DNA of 9,527 nt, taken from NCBI GenBank assembly GCA_937996595.1, contig CALKVC010000114.1, positions 1 to 9,527 of the forward strand, given 5' to 3'. Both the position numbers and the translations under genes were made by a program. Within the stretch, counting starts at the first letter, position 1; every line of letters starts with the position of its first letter. Origin of the DNA: an uncultured Chitinophagaceae bacterium (GTDB lineage: Bacteria; Bacteroidota; Bacteroidia; Chitinophagales; Chitinophagaceae). The notes beneath the pieces are model-generated. The model searched no databases. It saw only the letters and a list, made by a program, of their open reading frames with translations, and was not told the DNA's origin. Below, one piece after another: positions 1-5,952 of the stretch.

Positions 1-1479
1 TAAAATTATTTTTTCCCGGGAAGTTTTTGCCTGGTCTTCGCAGGCCATATATACCAGGATTGCTGTAAGTACAGCATTATTTTGTAGGTCATCAAATACG
101 ATCTTATCATAGGTATCGCGGTTTGTATGCCAGGTATAGCTTCCGTACAGCCAGCTATTGGAACTTAAACTAAATGCAGGTACTCCGGCAGCAACAAATG
201 AAGCATTATCGGACCCGCCACCGGCAGGCGACCCTGGAAATTTTGTTTCAAGGCCTTTTTTGAAATCTGATGGTACTTTAGACAACCATCTGCCAATATA
301 GTCATATGAATGCAGGAAACCGGCGCCTCCGATATTCACCACCCTTCCGGTACCGTTATCCTGGTTAAAAACTGCCTGCATATTATTTACTATTTCCGGA
401 TGGTCTTCCACAAAGGCCCTTGATCCGTTCAAACCCTGTTCCTCGCTGCCCCAATGGCCGGCCAGTATGGTACGTTTAGGATTAGGATATACTTTTTTCA
501 GAATACGCATGGCTTCCATCATCACCAATGTTCCGGTGCCGTTATCGGTAGCACCGGTTGCCCCATCCCATGAATCAAAATGGGCAGAGAGCATCACGTA
601 CTCTCCGGGATTAACAGTAGATTTCATTTCCGCAACGGTATTGTAAGTTGGCACTATGCCAGTTTCTTTTGAATCTGCCTGTATGCTTACCCGTGGGTTT
701 CTTCCTGATTCAACCAGCCTGTAAAGTAATCCATAATCTTCCAAAGCGATATCTACGGTGGGAATGGATTTGGTATGTGCACTGAAAATCTTGTTTACGC
801 CAAACCCTGAAGACCAGTATGAACCAATGATACCGGCAGCACCTGCTTTTTCCAGTTCCAGGGCCAGTTCTTTTGATTTAAGCCCGGTTTTACTTAACCG
901 GTTACGCCAGGCTTCTGTTGATGCCGTACGTTCTTTTTTCATTTTTTCAAACGACTCTTTGGTACCAAATTCTTCCCAGTTATAATCCGGCCTTCCGGTT
1001 GGCTGCAACATCGAAATCATCACAAATTTCCCTTTAACCTGTGGAAGCCATTCCCGGAAAGCCATTGAATCTTTCAGATCGGGAATGATAATGAGCCCTG
1101 CTGTTACAGGTTTACCTTTTGTACCCGGACTCCATGCCAATTGGGTACCTTCCAGGCTTTTCACCCAGGGATGTATCATATCAATATGCGAAATCCCTCT
1201 TTCCCATCCACGCCATTCGCCCCATTTTTCATTTCGTGCTTCAATACCCCAGTTAGCATACGTTGATTTCGCCCAATCATGTGCCTGCTGCATTTTTGGT
1301 GAACCCACAAGCCTTGGCCCTATTCCATCCATTAATTCATGTGCCATTTTTTGCAAAATCCCTCCATTATTTGCCTCTTTGATTATCGCATCAATAACCA
1401 GTGAATCATTTTGCTGTGCAACAGCTATAAACACTGGTAAAAAACATGTAACCAATAGCAGGCACCGTAACTTTCTCAT
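1..1479 (-). CDS. Secreted M28-family zinc metallopeptidase (carboxypeptidase Q-like), C-terminus outside the window
   Basis: The minus-strand frame opens at ATG 1479-1477 and stays open to base 1, giving 493 visible codons with the C-terminus missing. Residues 1-21 form a Sec signal peptide (MRKLRC, a hydrophobic stretch, then AVA before QQND), so the enzyme should act in the periplasm or outside the cell. All M28 co-catalytic zinc residues are visible: His300 in AHFDS, Asp312 in TDNGTG, Glu346-Glu347 in GSEEQG (general base, then ligand), Asp374 in QDNGTG and His451 in TWHTNRD. The region at about residues 130-270 is a PA-like insert, as in carboxypeptidase Q/PGCP relatives. The family hydrolyses peptide bonds near chain ends; the substrate here is unknown. 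No Shine-Dalgarno sequence precedes the ATG. The gene diverges from the WG-repeat gene. The family assignment is firm; aminopeptidase versus dipeptidase activity cannot be decided from sequence. Confidence 0.93.
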   Translation of the reverse strand, partial: MRKLRCLLLVTCFLPVFIAVAQQNDSLVIDAIIKEANNGGILQKMAHELMDGIGPRLVGSPKMQQAHDWAKSTYANWGIEARNEKWGEWRGWERGISHIDMIHPWVKSLEGTQLAWSPGTKGKPVTAGLIIIPDLKDSMAFREWLPQVKGKFVMISMLQPTGRPDYNWEEFGTKESFEKMKKERTASTEAWRNRLSKTGLKSKELALELEKAGAAGIIGSYWSSGFGVNKIFSAHTKSIPTVDIALEDYGLLYRLVESGRNPRVSIQADSKETGIVPTYNTVAEMKSTVNPGEYVMLSAHFDSWDGATGATDNGTGTLVMMEAMRILKKVYPNPKRTILAGHWGSEEQGLNGSRAFVEDHPEIVNNMQAVFNQDNGTGRVVNIGGAGFLHSYDYIGRWLSKVPSDFKKGLETKFPGSPAGGGSDNASFVAAGVPAFSLSSNSWLYGSYTWHTNRDTYDKIVFDDLQNNAVLTAILVYMACEDQAKTSREKIIL

Positions 1480-1591
1480 GAGATTAAAATTTTATCAACA
1501 ATTACCGAATGTAAGCATATATCTGAAGAAGGCAGGGAAATTTATCGCTTCAATATTAACATGAAAGGGTACATGAATACACCCGCTATTG

Positions 1592-1623
1592 CAAAAACTA
1601 AGGTAAATCATGTGCAGGGCAAA
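1592..1623 (-). promoter_or_regulatory. Candidate Bacteroidota-type promoter of the M28 peptidase gene
   Basis: Read on the minus strand, TTTG (1620-1623) is followed after 19 nt by TAGTTTTTG (1592-1600). This is close to the TTTG-N17-23-TAnnTTTG consensus, with one extra T. The predicted leader of about 105 nt is long for this group, so another start site closer to 1479 is possible. It is a visual match only. Confidence 0.4.
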
Positions 1624-1634
1624 GTTCCGTCATC

Positions 1635-1663
1635 TTTTAAGAGATAAACCTCGATTAATTTTA
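1635..1663 (+). promoter_or_regulatory. Candidate promoter of the WG-repeat gene
   Basis: TAATTTTA (1656-1663) matches TAnnTTTG except at the last base. A TTTT (1635-1638) lies 17 nt upstream as a degenerate -33 element. Transcription would start near 1670 and give a leader of about 30 nt before ATG 1700. It lies back to back with the candidate M28 promoter. Confidence 0.33.
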
Positions 1664-1699
1664 GCCAGGAAATTATTACGAACATTAAACAATCCGGTT

Positions 1700-2281
1700 A
1701 TGAAAAATTTACTCTTCTTATTTTTCATGTTTCCGTTTGCGGGACTAATGGCCCAGGATTGGGAAAAGAATTATGATTATGTTGACCAATGTGTGTGCGG
1801 ATTATCCAAGGTTAGCAAGAACAACAAAGTTGGATATGCAGATAAATCGGGCAATGAGATCATAAAGTTGATTTATGATGATGGCCTAACTTTCAATGAA
1901 GGACTAGTGGCAGTTAAAAAAGGCAACAAATGGCTGTATATTGACAGTACGGGCAAAGCCATTACGGATGCCATTTTTGAGGATGCACTCAGTTTTGAAA
2001 ACGGTTTAGCCGTAGTTGCCAAAGATGGTTTGTATGGATATATAAACCACCATGGAACTATTGTAATAAACTGCCAGTTTGAAAATGCCAGGAATTTTTC
2101 TGAAGGACTGGCACCCGTAACAAATGCAAAAGGGTTCTGGGGATATATTGATAAGCATGGAGACTGGGTCATTAAGCCCCAATACGACTATGCAGACTGT
2201 TTCCAGAACGATGAAGCCAGGATCATCAAAGGTTCAAAAGTGTTTTATATAAACAGGGAGAACAAGGTGATACGGGAATAA
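1700..2281 (+). CDS. Secreted WG-repeat (KWG) protein
   Basis: This 193-residue protein has a signal peptide at residues 1-18 (MKNLL, FLFFMFPFAG, then LMA before Q). About five WG-type repeats follow, each of the form 'GYID..G..VI...F..A..F': roughly residues 43-65, 77-99, 111-134, 146-168 and a partial one at 181-193. WG repeats form beta-rich, propeller-like or solenoid surfaces thought to mediate binding; no enzymatic residue is recognisable. The frame is open back to an ATG at 1610. I chose ATG 1700 because only this start places the signal peptide at the N-terminus, and the 30 extra residues are basic and would bury it. No Shine-Dalgarno sequence is present. Two Cys (31 and 33) close to the mature N-terminus could form a disulfide or bind a ligand (inference). 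Its neighbours give no functional hint. Confidence 0.85.
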   Translation: MKNLLFLFFMFPFAGLMAQDWEKNYDYVDQCVCGLSKVSKNNKVGYADKSGNEIIKLIYDDGLTFNEGLVAVKKGNKWLYIDSTGKAITDAIFEDALSFENGLAVVAKDGLYGYINHHGTIVINCQFENARNFSEGLAPVTNAKGFWGYIDKHGDWVIKPQYDYADCFQNDEARIIKGSKVFYINRENKVIRE

Positions 2282-2362
2282 ATCAGTTGCATTAGGACCA
2301 TGATATTTAAGTTAGCTTCTGGTTGCAGAATGCAAGTGGCTGTATACATGAAGCCATACAAC

Positions 2363-2692
2363 TTACTCAAAAACAAAATACAAGCCAGCCATGATGATAC
2401 AAATGGCCAGGGAAGTTAATCCGTATAAAATTACATCATATAAAGCAGGAACCGGGTTTATGATGGACAACACGCAACTCAGGAAACCCAGGAAGGCTCC
2501 CACGGCCAGGCAAATGAAACCGTTCATCTGTTTTTTGGCATTACGTTGTTTCCTGAATTCCCTGATATGGGTTCTTACAGATTCCATATCAAAACCTTTA
2601 GACAATAAATCTGCCTCAATGGTTTGCGGATCAAGTTTGGCAACTATCCATTGCTGAATAGCAGCCTGATCGATGGTTAATGAATCAGGCAT
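2363..2692 (-). CDS. Small membrane protein, soluble N-terminal helical segment plus two transmembrane helices
   Basis: This 109-residue protein has no recognised function. Residues 1-55 are charged and probably helical (TIDQAAIQQWIVAKLDP, then DLLSKGFDMESVRTHIREF), ending in a basic patch RKQRNAKKQ that should lie on the cytoplasmic side. Two hydrophobic helices follow, at about 57-78 and 85-107, joined by the short loop NPVPALYD. The chain ends right after the second helix (YFVFE), so both termini are predicted to be cytoplasmic. Similar short 'helical head plus AVGAFLGF plus LYGLTS' proteins are, from memory, common hypotheticals in Chitinophagaceae and Sphingobacteriia. The start is ATG 2692, again without a Shine-Dalgarno sequence. 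It lies 191 bp beyond the upstream minus-strand gene, with a terminator between them, so it is probably transcribed alone. Confidence 0.75.
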   Translation of the reverse strand: MPDSLTIDQAAIQQWIVAKLDPQTIEADLLSKGFDMESVRTHIREFRKQRNAKKQMNGFICLAVGAFLGFLSCVLSIINPVPALYDVILYGLTSLAICIIMAGLYFVFE

Positions 2693-2723
2693 GGCAATCG
2701 TATGATGTTATTCAAAAAATAAT

Positions 2724-2759
2724 CAAAACTAAAATAAGGATTATTCCTGAAATAACAAA
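2724..2759 (-). promoter_or_regulatory. Candidate promoter of the two-helix membrane protein gene
   Basis: On the minus strand TAGTTTTG (2724-2731) matches the Bacteroidota -7 consensus TAnnTTTG exactly. TTTG (2756-2759) lies 24 nt upstream, slightly more than the usual spacing. The implied leader is about 25 nt to ATG 2692. The -7 match is good, but the spacing weakens the call. Confidence 0.4.
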
Positions 2760-2780
2760 CAGCTATTGAACAGCTATTGA
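2758..2780. repeat. 11-bp tandem duplication (ACAGCTATTGA x2)
   Basis: ACAGCTATTGA occurs at 2759-2769 and again immediately at 2770-2780, with base 2758 also fitting the period. It lies just upstream of the candidate promoter of the 2363-2692 gene and overlaps its putative -33 element by a few bases. It may be a simple slippage duplication. Confidence 0.8.
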
Positions 2781-2805
2781 TTTACCTGTTCTCACTCACT
2801 TACAT

Positions 2806-2851
2806 AAAAAAATGGGCCCGAAATCCATAAAACCAGGAAATCAGAACCCAT
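2806..2851 (-). terminator. Rho-independent terminator of the 2884-3318 gene
   Basis: In the minus-strand transcript AUGGGUUC (from 2851-2844) pairs with GGGCCCAU (2819-2812), giving an 8-bp stem with two U-G wobbles. The loop of 24 nt may hold a small inner stem. A run of seven U follows (2812-2806). On the plus strand the wobbles become C-A mismatches and no T-run follows, so the structure is oriented for the minus strand. It begins 33 bp past the stop codon at 2884. Confidence 0.65.
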
Positions 2852-2883
2852 ATGCAAGCATCCTAGCATCAGGCATTCATAAG

Positions 2884-3318
2884 TCAGCTAACGAAGTGCT
2901 GCGATAAGGAATTGGATGCAACTTTAAACCTGTTATCCTTATTGATTATTTCATAACAGTTATTGATGGCCCTTATATTAGGATTTGAAAAGTGTTTTTG
3001 GTTGAACGGTTCCAGGATATCTTCTTCACTTACCAGTTTGCCGGCCTCGTCTGTGGTTCTTTCAAAAACCCTGTACTGAAAATGCCAGGGATTAAATTCA
3101 GGTGTGTCGCCATTGGATGAATAGGTATCATTAAACCCTTCAAAAATCAGTTCGCTTTTATACTCCGGATGTTCCTGCAAATTGCTGGTTATGTTGATAA
3201 AATGGTTCATTTCGGGATCTTCGTGCACAATACCGCTGTCCCATATTGTTTCGCCATTTAAGAATATGACAAGCCTGTTGTCTACATGTTTCACATTGAT
3301 CCAATATTCTCTTTTCAT
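2884..3318 (-). CDS. Soluble protein of unknown function
   Basis: This 144-residue protein starts at ATG 3318 and stops at TGA 2886-2884. I do not recognise a named family. There is no signal peptide and no membrane segment, so it is probably cytoplasmic. The N-terminal half alternates short strand-like stretches (EYWINVKHV, RLVIFLNG, ETIWDSGIV, KSELIFEGFND), suggesting a beta-sandwich or jelly-roll fold. The pattern NG-E-x-IWDSG resembles ligand- or lectin-type beta domains, but this is fold impression only. The middle holds NPWHFQYRVFERTTDEAG, rich in aromatics, and the tail (QKHFSNPNIRAINNCYEIIN) looks helical or mixed. It is its own unit, ended by the intrinsic terminator just downstream. 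Its divergent neighbour across a 331-bp gap is the DoxX-like gene. Coding potential is supported by the full-length frame with a terminator and by the balanced residue composition. Confidence 0.7.
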   Translation of the reverse strand: MKREYWINVKHVDNRLVIFLNGETIWDSGIVHEDPEMNHFINITSNLQEHPEYKSELIFEGFNDTYSSNGDTPEFNPWHFQYRVFERTTDEAGKLVSEEDILEPFNQKHFSNPNIRAINNCYEIINKDNRFKVASNSLSQHFVS

Positions 3319-3649
3319 GATTGTTTAATTATTAATTGATTACTGACTTATTGATTGAAAACACGAAAATCGGCATTACCGGGAAAGGAACATATGATAA
3401 AAATTATCCTTTAGCATGATATTCATCCATACCCGTTTGCATAAAAATGGCTATAAAATACCTGTAACCAAACCCCCTAAATCATGATTGCTAATTAACC
3501 CTGAAAATTGCCTACAATCAGCCCCGCTAACTATTTTCCGCATGAAGCAAGTGTAAGAAACATCACCAGAATCATATACAGGTATGTATGATATCATACT
3601 TTTTCCTAAAAACTATTTTTATCCTTGATGACAATTAAATCATACTGTT
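3319..3649. other. 331-bp divergent intergenic region with palindromic sites
   Basis: No plausible coding frame was seen in this AT-rich spacer between the start of the unknown protein gene (minus) and the DoxX-like gene (plus). It holds a 10-bp palindrome AATCATGATT (3480-3489), the 14-bp palindrome at 3586-3599 and several ATCATA/TATGAT hexamers. Weak -7-like strings TACTTTTT (3597-3604) and TATTTTTA (3614-3621) precede the DoxX-like gene, but neither has a -33 TTG at the right distance. No convincing promoter was found for the minus-strand gene. Confidence 0.6.
3586..3599. promoter_or_regulatory. Perfect 14-bp palindrome, candidate operator of the DoxX-like gene
   Basis: GTATGATATCATAC reads identically on both strands. 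It lies 50 bp before ATG 3650 and overlaps or abuts the weak -7-like strings at 3597-3604 and 3614-3621. The half-site ATCATAC(T) recurs at 3639-3646 just before the start codon, and ATCATA also occurs at 3571-3576. Symmetry and placement suggest binding by a dimeric regulator (inference); no regulator gene is adjacent. Confidence 0.4.
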
Positions 3650-4057
3650 ATGAAACATTATCATATTGTATCGAGGATAGCCATATACCTGTTATCCCTT
3701 GTGCTTGTTATATTCGGGATTTTCCATTTCCTCTATCCCCGCGACCTGCTGGTATATGTGCCAGTATTTCTTGTAGGTGGAATCAAATGGGCCTATATAG
3801 TTGGAGGCGCTTTCGTACTGGTTGGCTTGTCATTTCTCACAAACCAGTTTGTAAAATTCAGCAGTTACCTGCTGGTAATCCTGCTGATTATTTTCATCCT
3901 TACCATTCACCTGCCTAATTATATGAATGCTGGTGATGTGGATATGCGGAGATTTGCCCTGATCAACCTGCTAAAAGATACAGCTATCATGGGTTTTGCT
4001 TTGCATATAGCTGCAGGTGCCCATCACCAGCATTTTCACCTGGAGAACAGTGACTGA
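3650..4057 (+). CDS. DoxX-like four-helix integral membrane protein
   Basis: This 135-residue protein has four predicted membrane helices at about 8-28, 42-63, 68-88 and 105-123, with short loops. The architecture and the HFLYPRDLLVYVP...GG segment after helix 1, followed by WAYI.GGAF, fit the DoxX/DoxX-like superfamily of small inner-membrane proteins. Members have been linked to quinone or thiol redox processes, but most are uncharacterised, so no reaction is assigned. The C-terminus is His-rich (AHHQHFHLENSD, residues 124-135) and may bind metal (inference). The start is ATG 3650, where the first helix follows a short polar N-terminus. An overlapping frame at 3625-3918 is a shadow. No Shine-Dalgarno sequence is present. 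The gene converges with the L,D-transpeptidase locus, 86 bp apart, and has a palindromic candidate operator upstream. Confidence 0.72.
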   Translation: MKHYHIVSRIAIYLLSLVLVIFGIFHFLYPRDLLVYVPVFLVGGIKWAYIVGGAFVLVGLSFLTNQFVKFSSYLLVILLIIFILTIHLPNYMNAGDVDMRRFALINLLKDTAIMGFALHIAAGAHHQHFHLENSD

Positions 4058-4109
4058 TCGCCATAAACCTACATACGGGCTATGACAATCCATTGGTAAA
4101 GATATCCTG

Positions 4110-4129
4110 ATTGAACGGTAAGGTTCAAT
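4110..4129. repeat. 7-bp inverted repeat between convergent genes
   Basis: ATTGAAC (4110-4116) and GTTCAAT (4123-4129) form a perfect 7-bp stem with loop GGTAAG. It lies between the stops of the DoxX-like gene and the L,D-transpeptidase locus. No T-run follows on either strand, so it is not a canonical intrinsic terminator. It could still end or protect both transcripts. Confidence 0.35.
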
Positions 4130-4143
4130 ATGTGAAAGGACTG

Positions 4144-5259
4144 CTATAATTTAGAATCCCCTATAATCATCCTGGCCAGCCTGCCATCGCGTTTATAAAT
4201 GTCATTCCTGAAATTCAACCTTCCTTTTGAATCAACCCATGATGTAAAGTATGCGATGAAGACAGGAATCGGGTCTTTGACCGGAACATGAAGTTCCTTT
4301 GTGCCGTTCATGGCACTGTCAATCCTTTCGGTTGTCCATTCCGGTTGATTTCTTAATACGTAGATAGCCAGACGCCGTGGTTCCTCCACCCGTATGCACC
4401 CGTGGCTGAATGCCCTTTGTTCTTTACTGAAAAGGCTTTTAGAAGGTGTATCGTGCAGGTAAATGCTATGGCTGTTAGGAAAAAGGAATTTCACTTTTCC
4501 CAGTGCATTCCAGGGGCCCGGCAACTGCCTGATGCTGTTACCGTTCCATTCAAGGTGGTTTCTGGCCATATAATTACGGTTACGCCTGATAGCTGGCAAC
4601 GTTTCCTTCTTCATGATACCGGGCGGAATATTCCAGTATGGGCTGAAAACCACGCTGGACATCATTCCGTTGAAAATGGCCGTTTTGTTCATGCTGGTAC
4701 CAACAACAACCTTCATGCTCCAGGCCAGGCTGTCTTTTTCATATGCATGAAACCTGAATTCTGGTATATTTACCACCAGGTAATCCCTGTTGAGTGCTAC
4801 CGGCAACCAACGGCACCGTTCCATATTAACCATGATCTGTTCTATCTTAACTGAAACCGGGATATTGAATTCAGCTATCAGCTTACTATTCACTTCACCG
4901 TTATCTTCATGTCCGTACCGCTGTTGAAATACCTTTACAGCCGTTTCAAGTTCCTTGTCAAAAACAGGCGACCGGTTATCATTCTGCAGGTCGCCGGAAA
5001 GATATAAGCGTTTACGCATAACTGTTATAACATCACTGCTATCTCCTGCCCGGTATAGTTTTTTATCGGCTTTAATCTGCGGCCAGCCGCCGGCTGCTTC
5101 TATTTCCCGGTACTTTTTCAGGTATTTTTTCAACAGGGCGTATTGGCGGTACACAGGTTCAGTACTCAAGAATTGTGACGAAGGCGCTTTTAGTAAGGAA
5201 TCGAGCAACGTTTCGTATGAGAGTTTTTTATGCGGCAGGTCCCATTCAACAGCCTTCAT
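4144..5259 (-). CDS. L,D-transpeptidase, C-terminal part: peptidoglycan-binding and YkuD catalytic domains
   Basis: The 371-residue frame from ATG 5259 is the downstream half of the interrupted gene. Residues 1-60 continue the scaffold domain (EWDLPHKKLSYE, EPVYRQYALLKKYL, GGWPQI). Residues 72-137 form a PG_binding_1-like module (GDSSDVITVMRKRL...AVKVFQQRYG). About 158-320 is the YkuD domain, with the catalytic signature SIYLHDTPSK (His269) and SHGCIRV (His286, Cys288). The family makes 3-3 cross-links between mDAP residues of peptidoglycan stems, or attaches proteins to them, using the Cys as nucleophile. The fragment has no signal peptide, so if translated from this internal ATG it would stay in the cytoplasm and not reach its substrate. 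The ATG lies 21 nt after the TGA and has no clear ribosome site. It is likely functional only if the TGA is absent or read through. Confidence 0.85.
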   Translation of the reverse strand: MKAVEWDLPHKKLSYETLLDSLLKAPSSQFLSTEPVYRQYALLKKYLKKYREIEAAGGWPQIKADKKLYRAGDSSDVITVMRKRLYLSGDLQNDNRSPVFDKELETAVKVFQQRYGHEDNGEVNSKLIAEFNIPVSVKIEQIMVNMERCRWLPVALNRDYLVVNIPEFRFHAYEKDSLAWSMKVVVGTSMNKTAIFNGMMSSVVFSPYWNIPPGIMKKETLPAIRRNRNYMARNHLEWNGNSIRQLPGPWNALGKVKFLFPNSHSIYLHDTPSKSLFSKEQRAFSHGCIRVEEPRRLAIYVLRNQPEWTTERIDSAMNGTKELHVPVKDPIPVFIAYFTSWVDSKGRLNFRNDIYKRDGRLARMIIGDSKL

Positions 5260-5280
5260 GGCTTCTGTACCTATGCCTGA

Positions 5281-5772
5281 TCAAACATTTGTTGCATAAT
5301 AGAAATACTGGGCAGTTATCATGAGCTCTAAGTTTGTATCGGGCCTGAGCAAACCGGTACCGGCAGAATCATCCATCATTTGCCTGAATTCATTCTCATA
5401 TAGTACATTACCGGGCAATCCTTCTTCCCTGATATTGCAAATCTTGTTATACAGGTTACCAGCCTGTTCAATCAGTCCATCCTGGTCGTACCAGGCATAA
5501 GCATATTTCCTGGCACTATAAAATTTACGAATACGGTTCTCATAGCTTTTAAAGCCCGGCCATTTTTTCAGGAATGCAAGTATGGCTGTGCTATCAAAAG
5601 TAAGTGATGTCTGGGAACTGAAACCTCCCGGGAGGCTGATATCCCGGGCTTGGCGGTTCATATCCGGGCTATCCTTAACCGTTACCGGGGTCTTCCCATC
5701 TGATTTTCCGTTGCAACCAGCTAAAACGCAGATTAGTGCCAGAAAGAGATAAAAGTATTTTTTGCTTTGCAT
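5281..5772 (-). CDS. L,D-transpeptidase, N-terminal part: lipoprotein signal and scaffold domain
   Basis: The 163-residue frame starts at ATG 5772 and ends at TGA 5283-5281. Residues 1-19 are a lipoprotein signal peptide with lipobox LAG-Cys20, so the product would be lipid-anchored in the envelope. Residues 60-163 form the start of the L,D-transpeptidase scaffold domain (ILAFLKKWPGFKSYENRIRK, FYSARKYAYAWYDQDGL, then IREEGLP). No catalytic residue is in this part, so the peptide alone should be inactive. It is 22 bp away from, and in the same frame as, the catalytic fragment. The two are best read as one broken gene. The alternative, a genuine two-protein split with the second product made by reinitiation, is less likely because the break falls inside a domain. 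Confidence 0.82.
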   Translation of the reverse strand: MQSKKYFYLFLALICVLAGCNGKSDGKTPVTVKDSPDMNRQARDISLPGGFSSQTSLTFDSTAILAFLKKWPGFKSYENRIRKFYSARKYAYAWYDQDGLIEQAGNLYNKICNIREEGLPGNVLYENEFRQMMDDSAGTGLLRPDTNLELMITAQYFYYATNV

Positions 5773-5895
5773 AGAAGATATTATTAGCCCTAATCCGTTA
5801 AAGGTGAAGTAATTTATTTCACTGTAAAATTATACCTCTTTTATCTATCATGATTGCATTGGTAATCTTATATTTTATACCAGATCTAATTCTTA

Positions 5896-5910
5896 AAGCA
5901 CAATGTGCTT
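5896..5910. promoter_or_regulatory. Perfect inverted repeat, candidate operator of the PhnA-family gene
   Basis: AAGCACA-A-TGTGCTT is a perfect 7-bp inverted repeat with a 1-nt centre. It covers the place where a -33 element would lie relative to the exact -7 match TAGCTTTG at 5923-5930. No TTG -33 is present at that spacing, so the site could bind an activator that replaces the -33 contact, or a repressor (inference). Confidence 0.42.
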
Positions 5911-5922
5911 GAAAATATTGGT

Positions 5923-5930
5923 TAGCTTTG
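5923..5930 (+). promoter_or_regulatory. Exact Bacteroidota -7 element of the PhnA-family gene
   Basis: TAGCTTTG matches TAnnTTTG exactly and lies 22 nt before ATG 5953, implying a leader of about 15 nt. The expected -33 TTG is missing. That position is instead occupied by the inverted repeat at 5896-5910. Confidence 0.5.
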
Positions 5931-5952
5931 CATTTTACATAAGATAAAACAT

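Larger units (their letters stand above)
4144..5772 (-). pseudogene. L,D-transpeptidase gene interrupted by one in-frame TGA (full extent)
   Basis: The frame from ATG 5772 to the stop at 4146-4144 is continuous over 543 codons except for TGA at 5283-5281 (codon 164). The two halves are in the same frame, with no insertion or deletion. Joined, they give the usual order of a YcbB-like lipoprotein L,D-transpeptidase: lipobox signal, scaffold domain, peptidoglycan-binding domain, YkuD catalytic domain. The context reads QYFYYATNV-[TGA]-SGIGTEAMKAVEW, and one change from TGA to TGG would put Trp there, as expected in this family from memory. The rest of the catalytic half is intact, including His269 and Cys288 of the downstream fragment (Cys459 of the joined frame). 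Little other decay points to a very recent nonsense mutation, a sequencing or assembly error, or tolerated readthrough. Confidence 0.75.

Noticed and set aside
1085..1564. Plus-strand open frame of 159 codons
   Set aside because: It lies antisense within and across the start of the M28 peptidase, which has full family motifs. Its own translation resembles no protein.
1610..1699. Upstream ATG start for the WG-repeat gene
   Set aside because: It would add 30 basic residues before a clear signal peptide and overlaps the candidate promoter. ATG 1700 fits secretion.
2335..2360. Weak inverted repeat TGGCT...AGCCA between the WG-repeat gene and the small membrane protein gene
   Set aside because: The stem is only 5 bp with a 10-nt loop and no T-run on either strand, so there is no support for a terminator.
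4402..4854. Plus-strand open frame of 150 codons
   Set aside because: It is antisense to the YkuD catalytic domain of the L,D-transpeptidase, has a shadow-like composition, and shows no promoter or homology.
5281..5283. TGA as a Trp codon (alternative genetic code) or as selenocysteine
   Set aside because: Intact genes here, such as those ending at 2884, 4057, 6580 and 7803, use TGA as their stop, so recoding to Trp is not general. The expected residue is Trp rather than Cys, and I saw no downstream SECIS-like hairpin.
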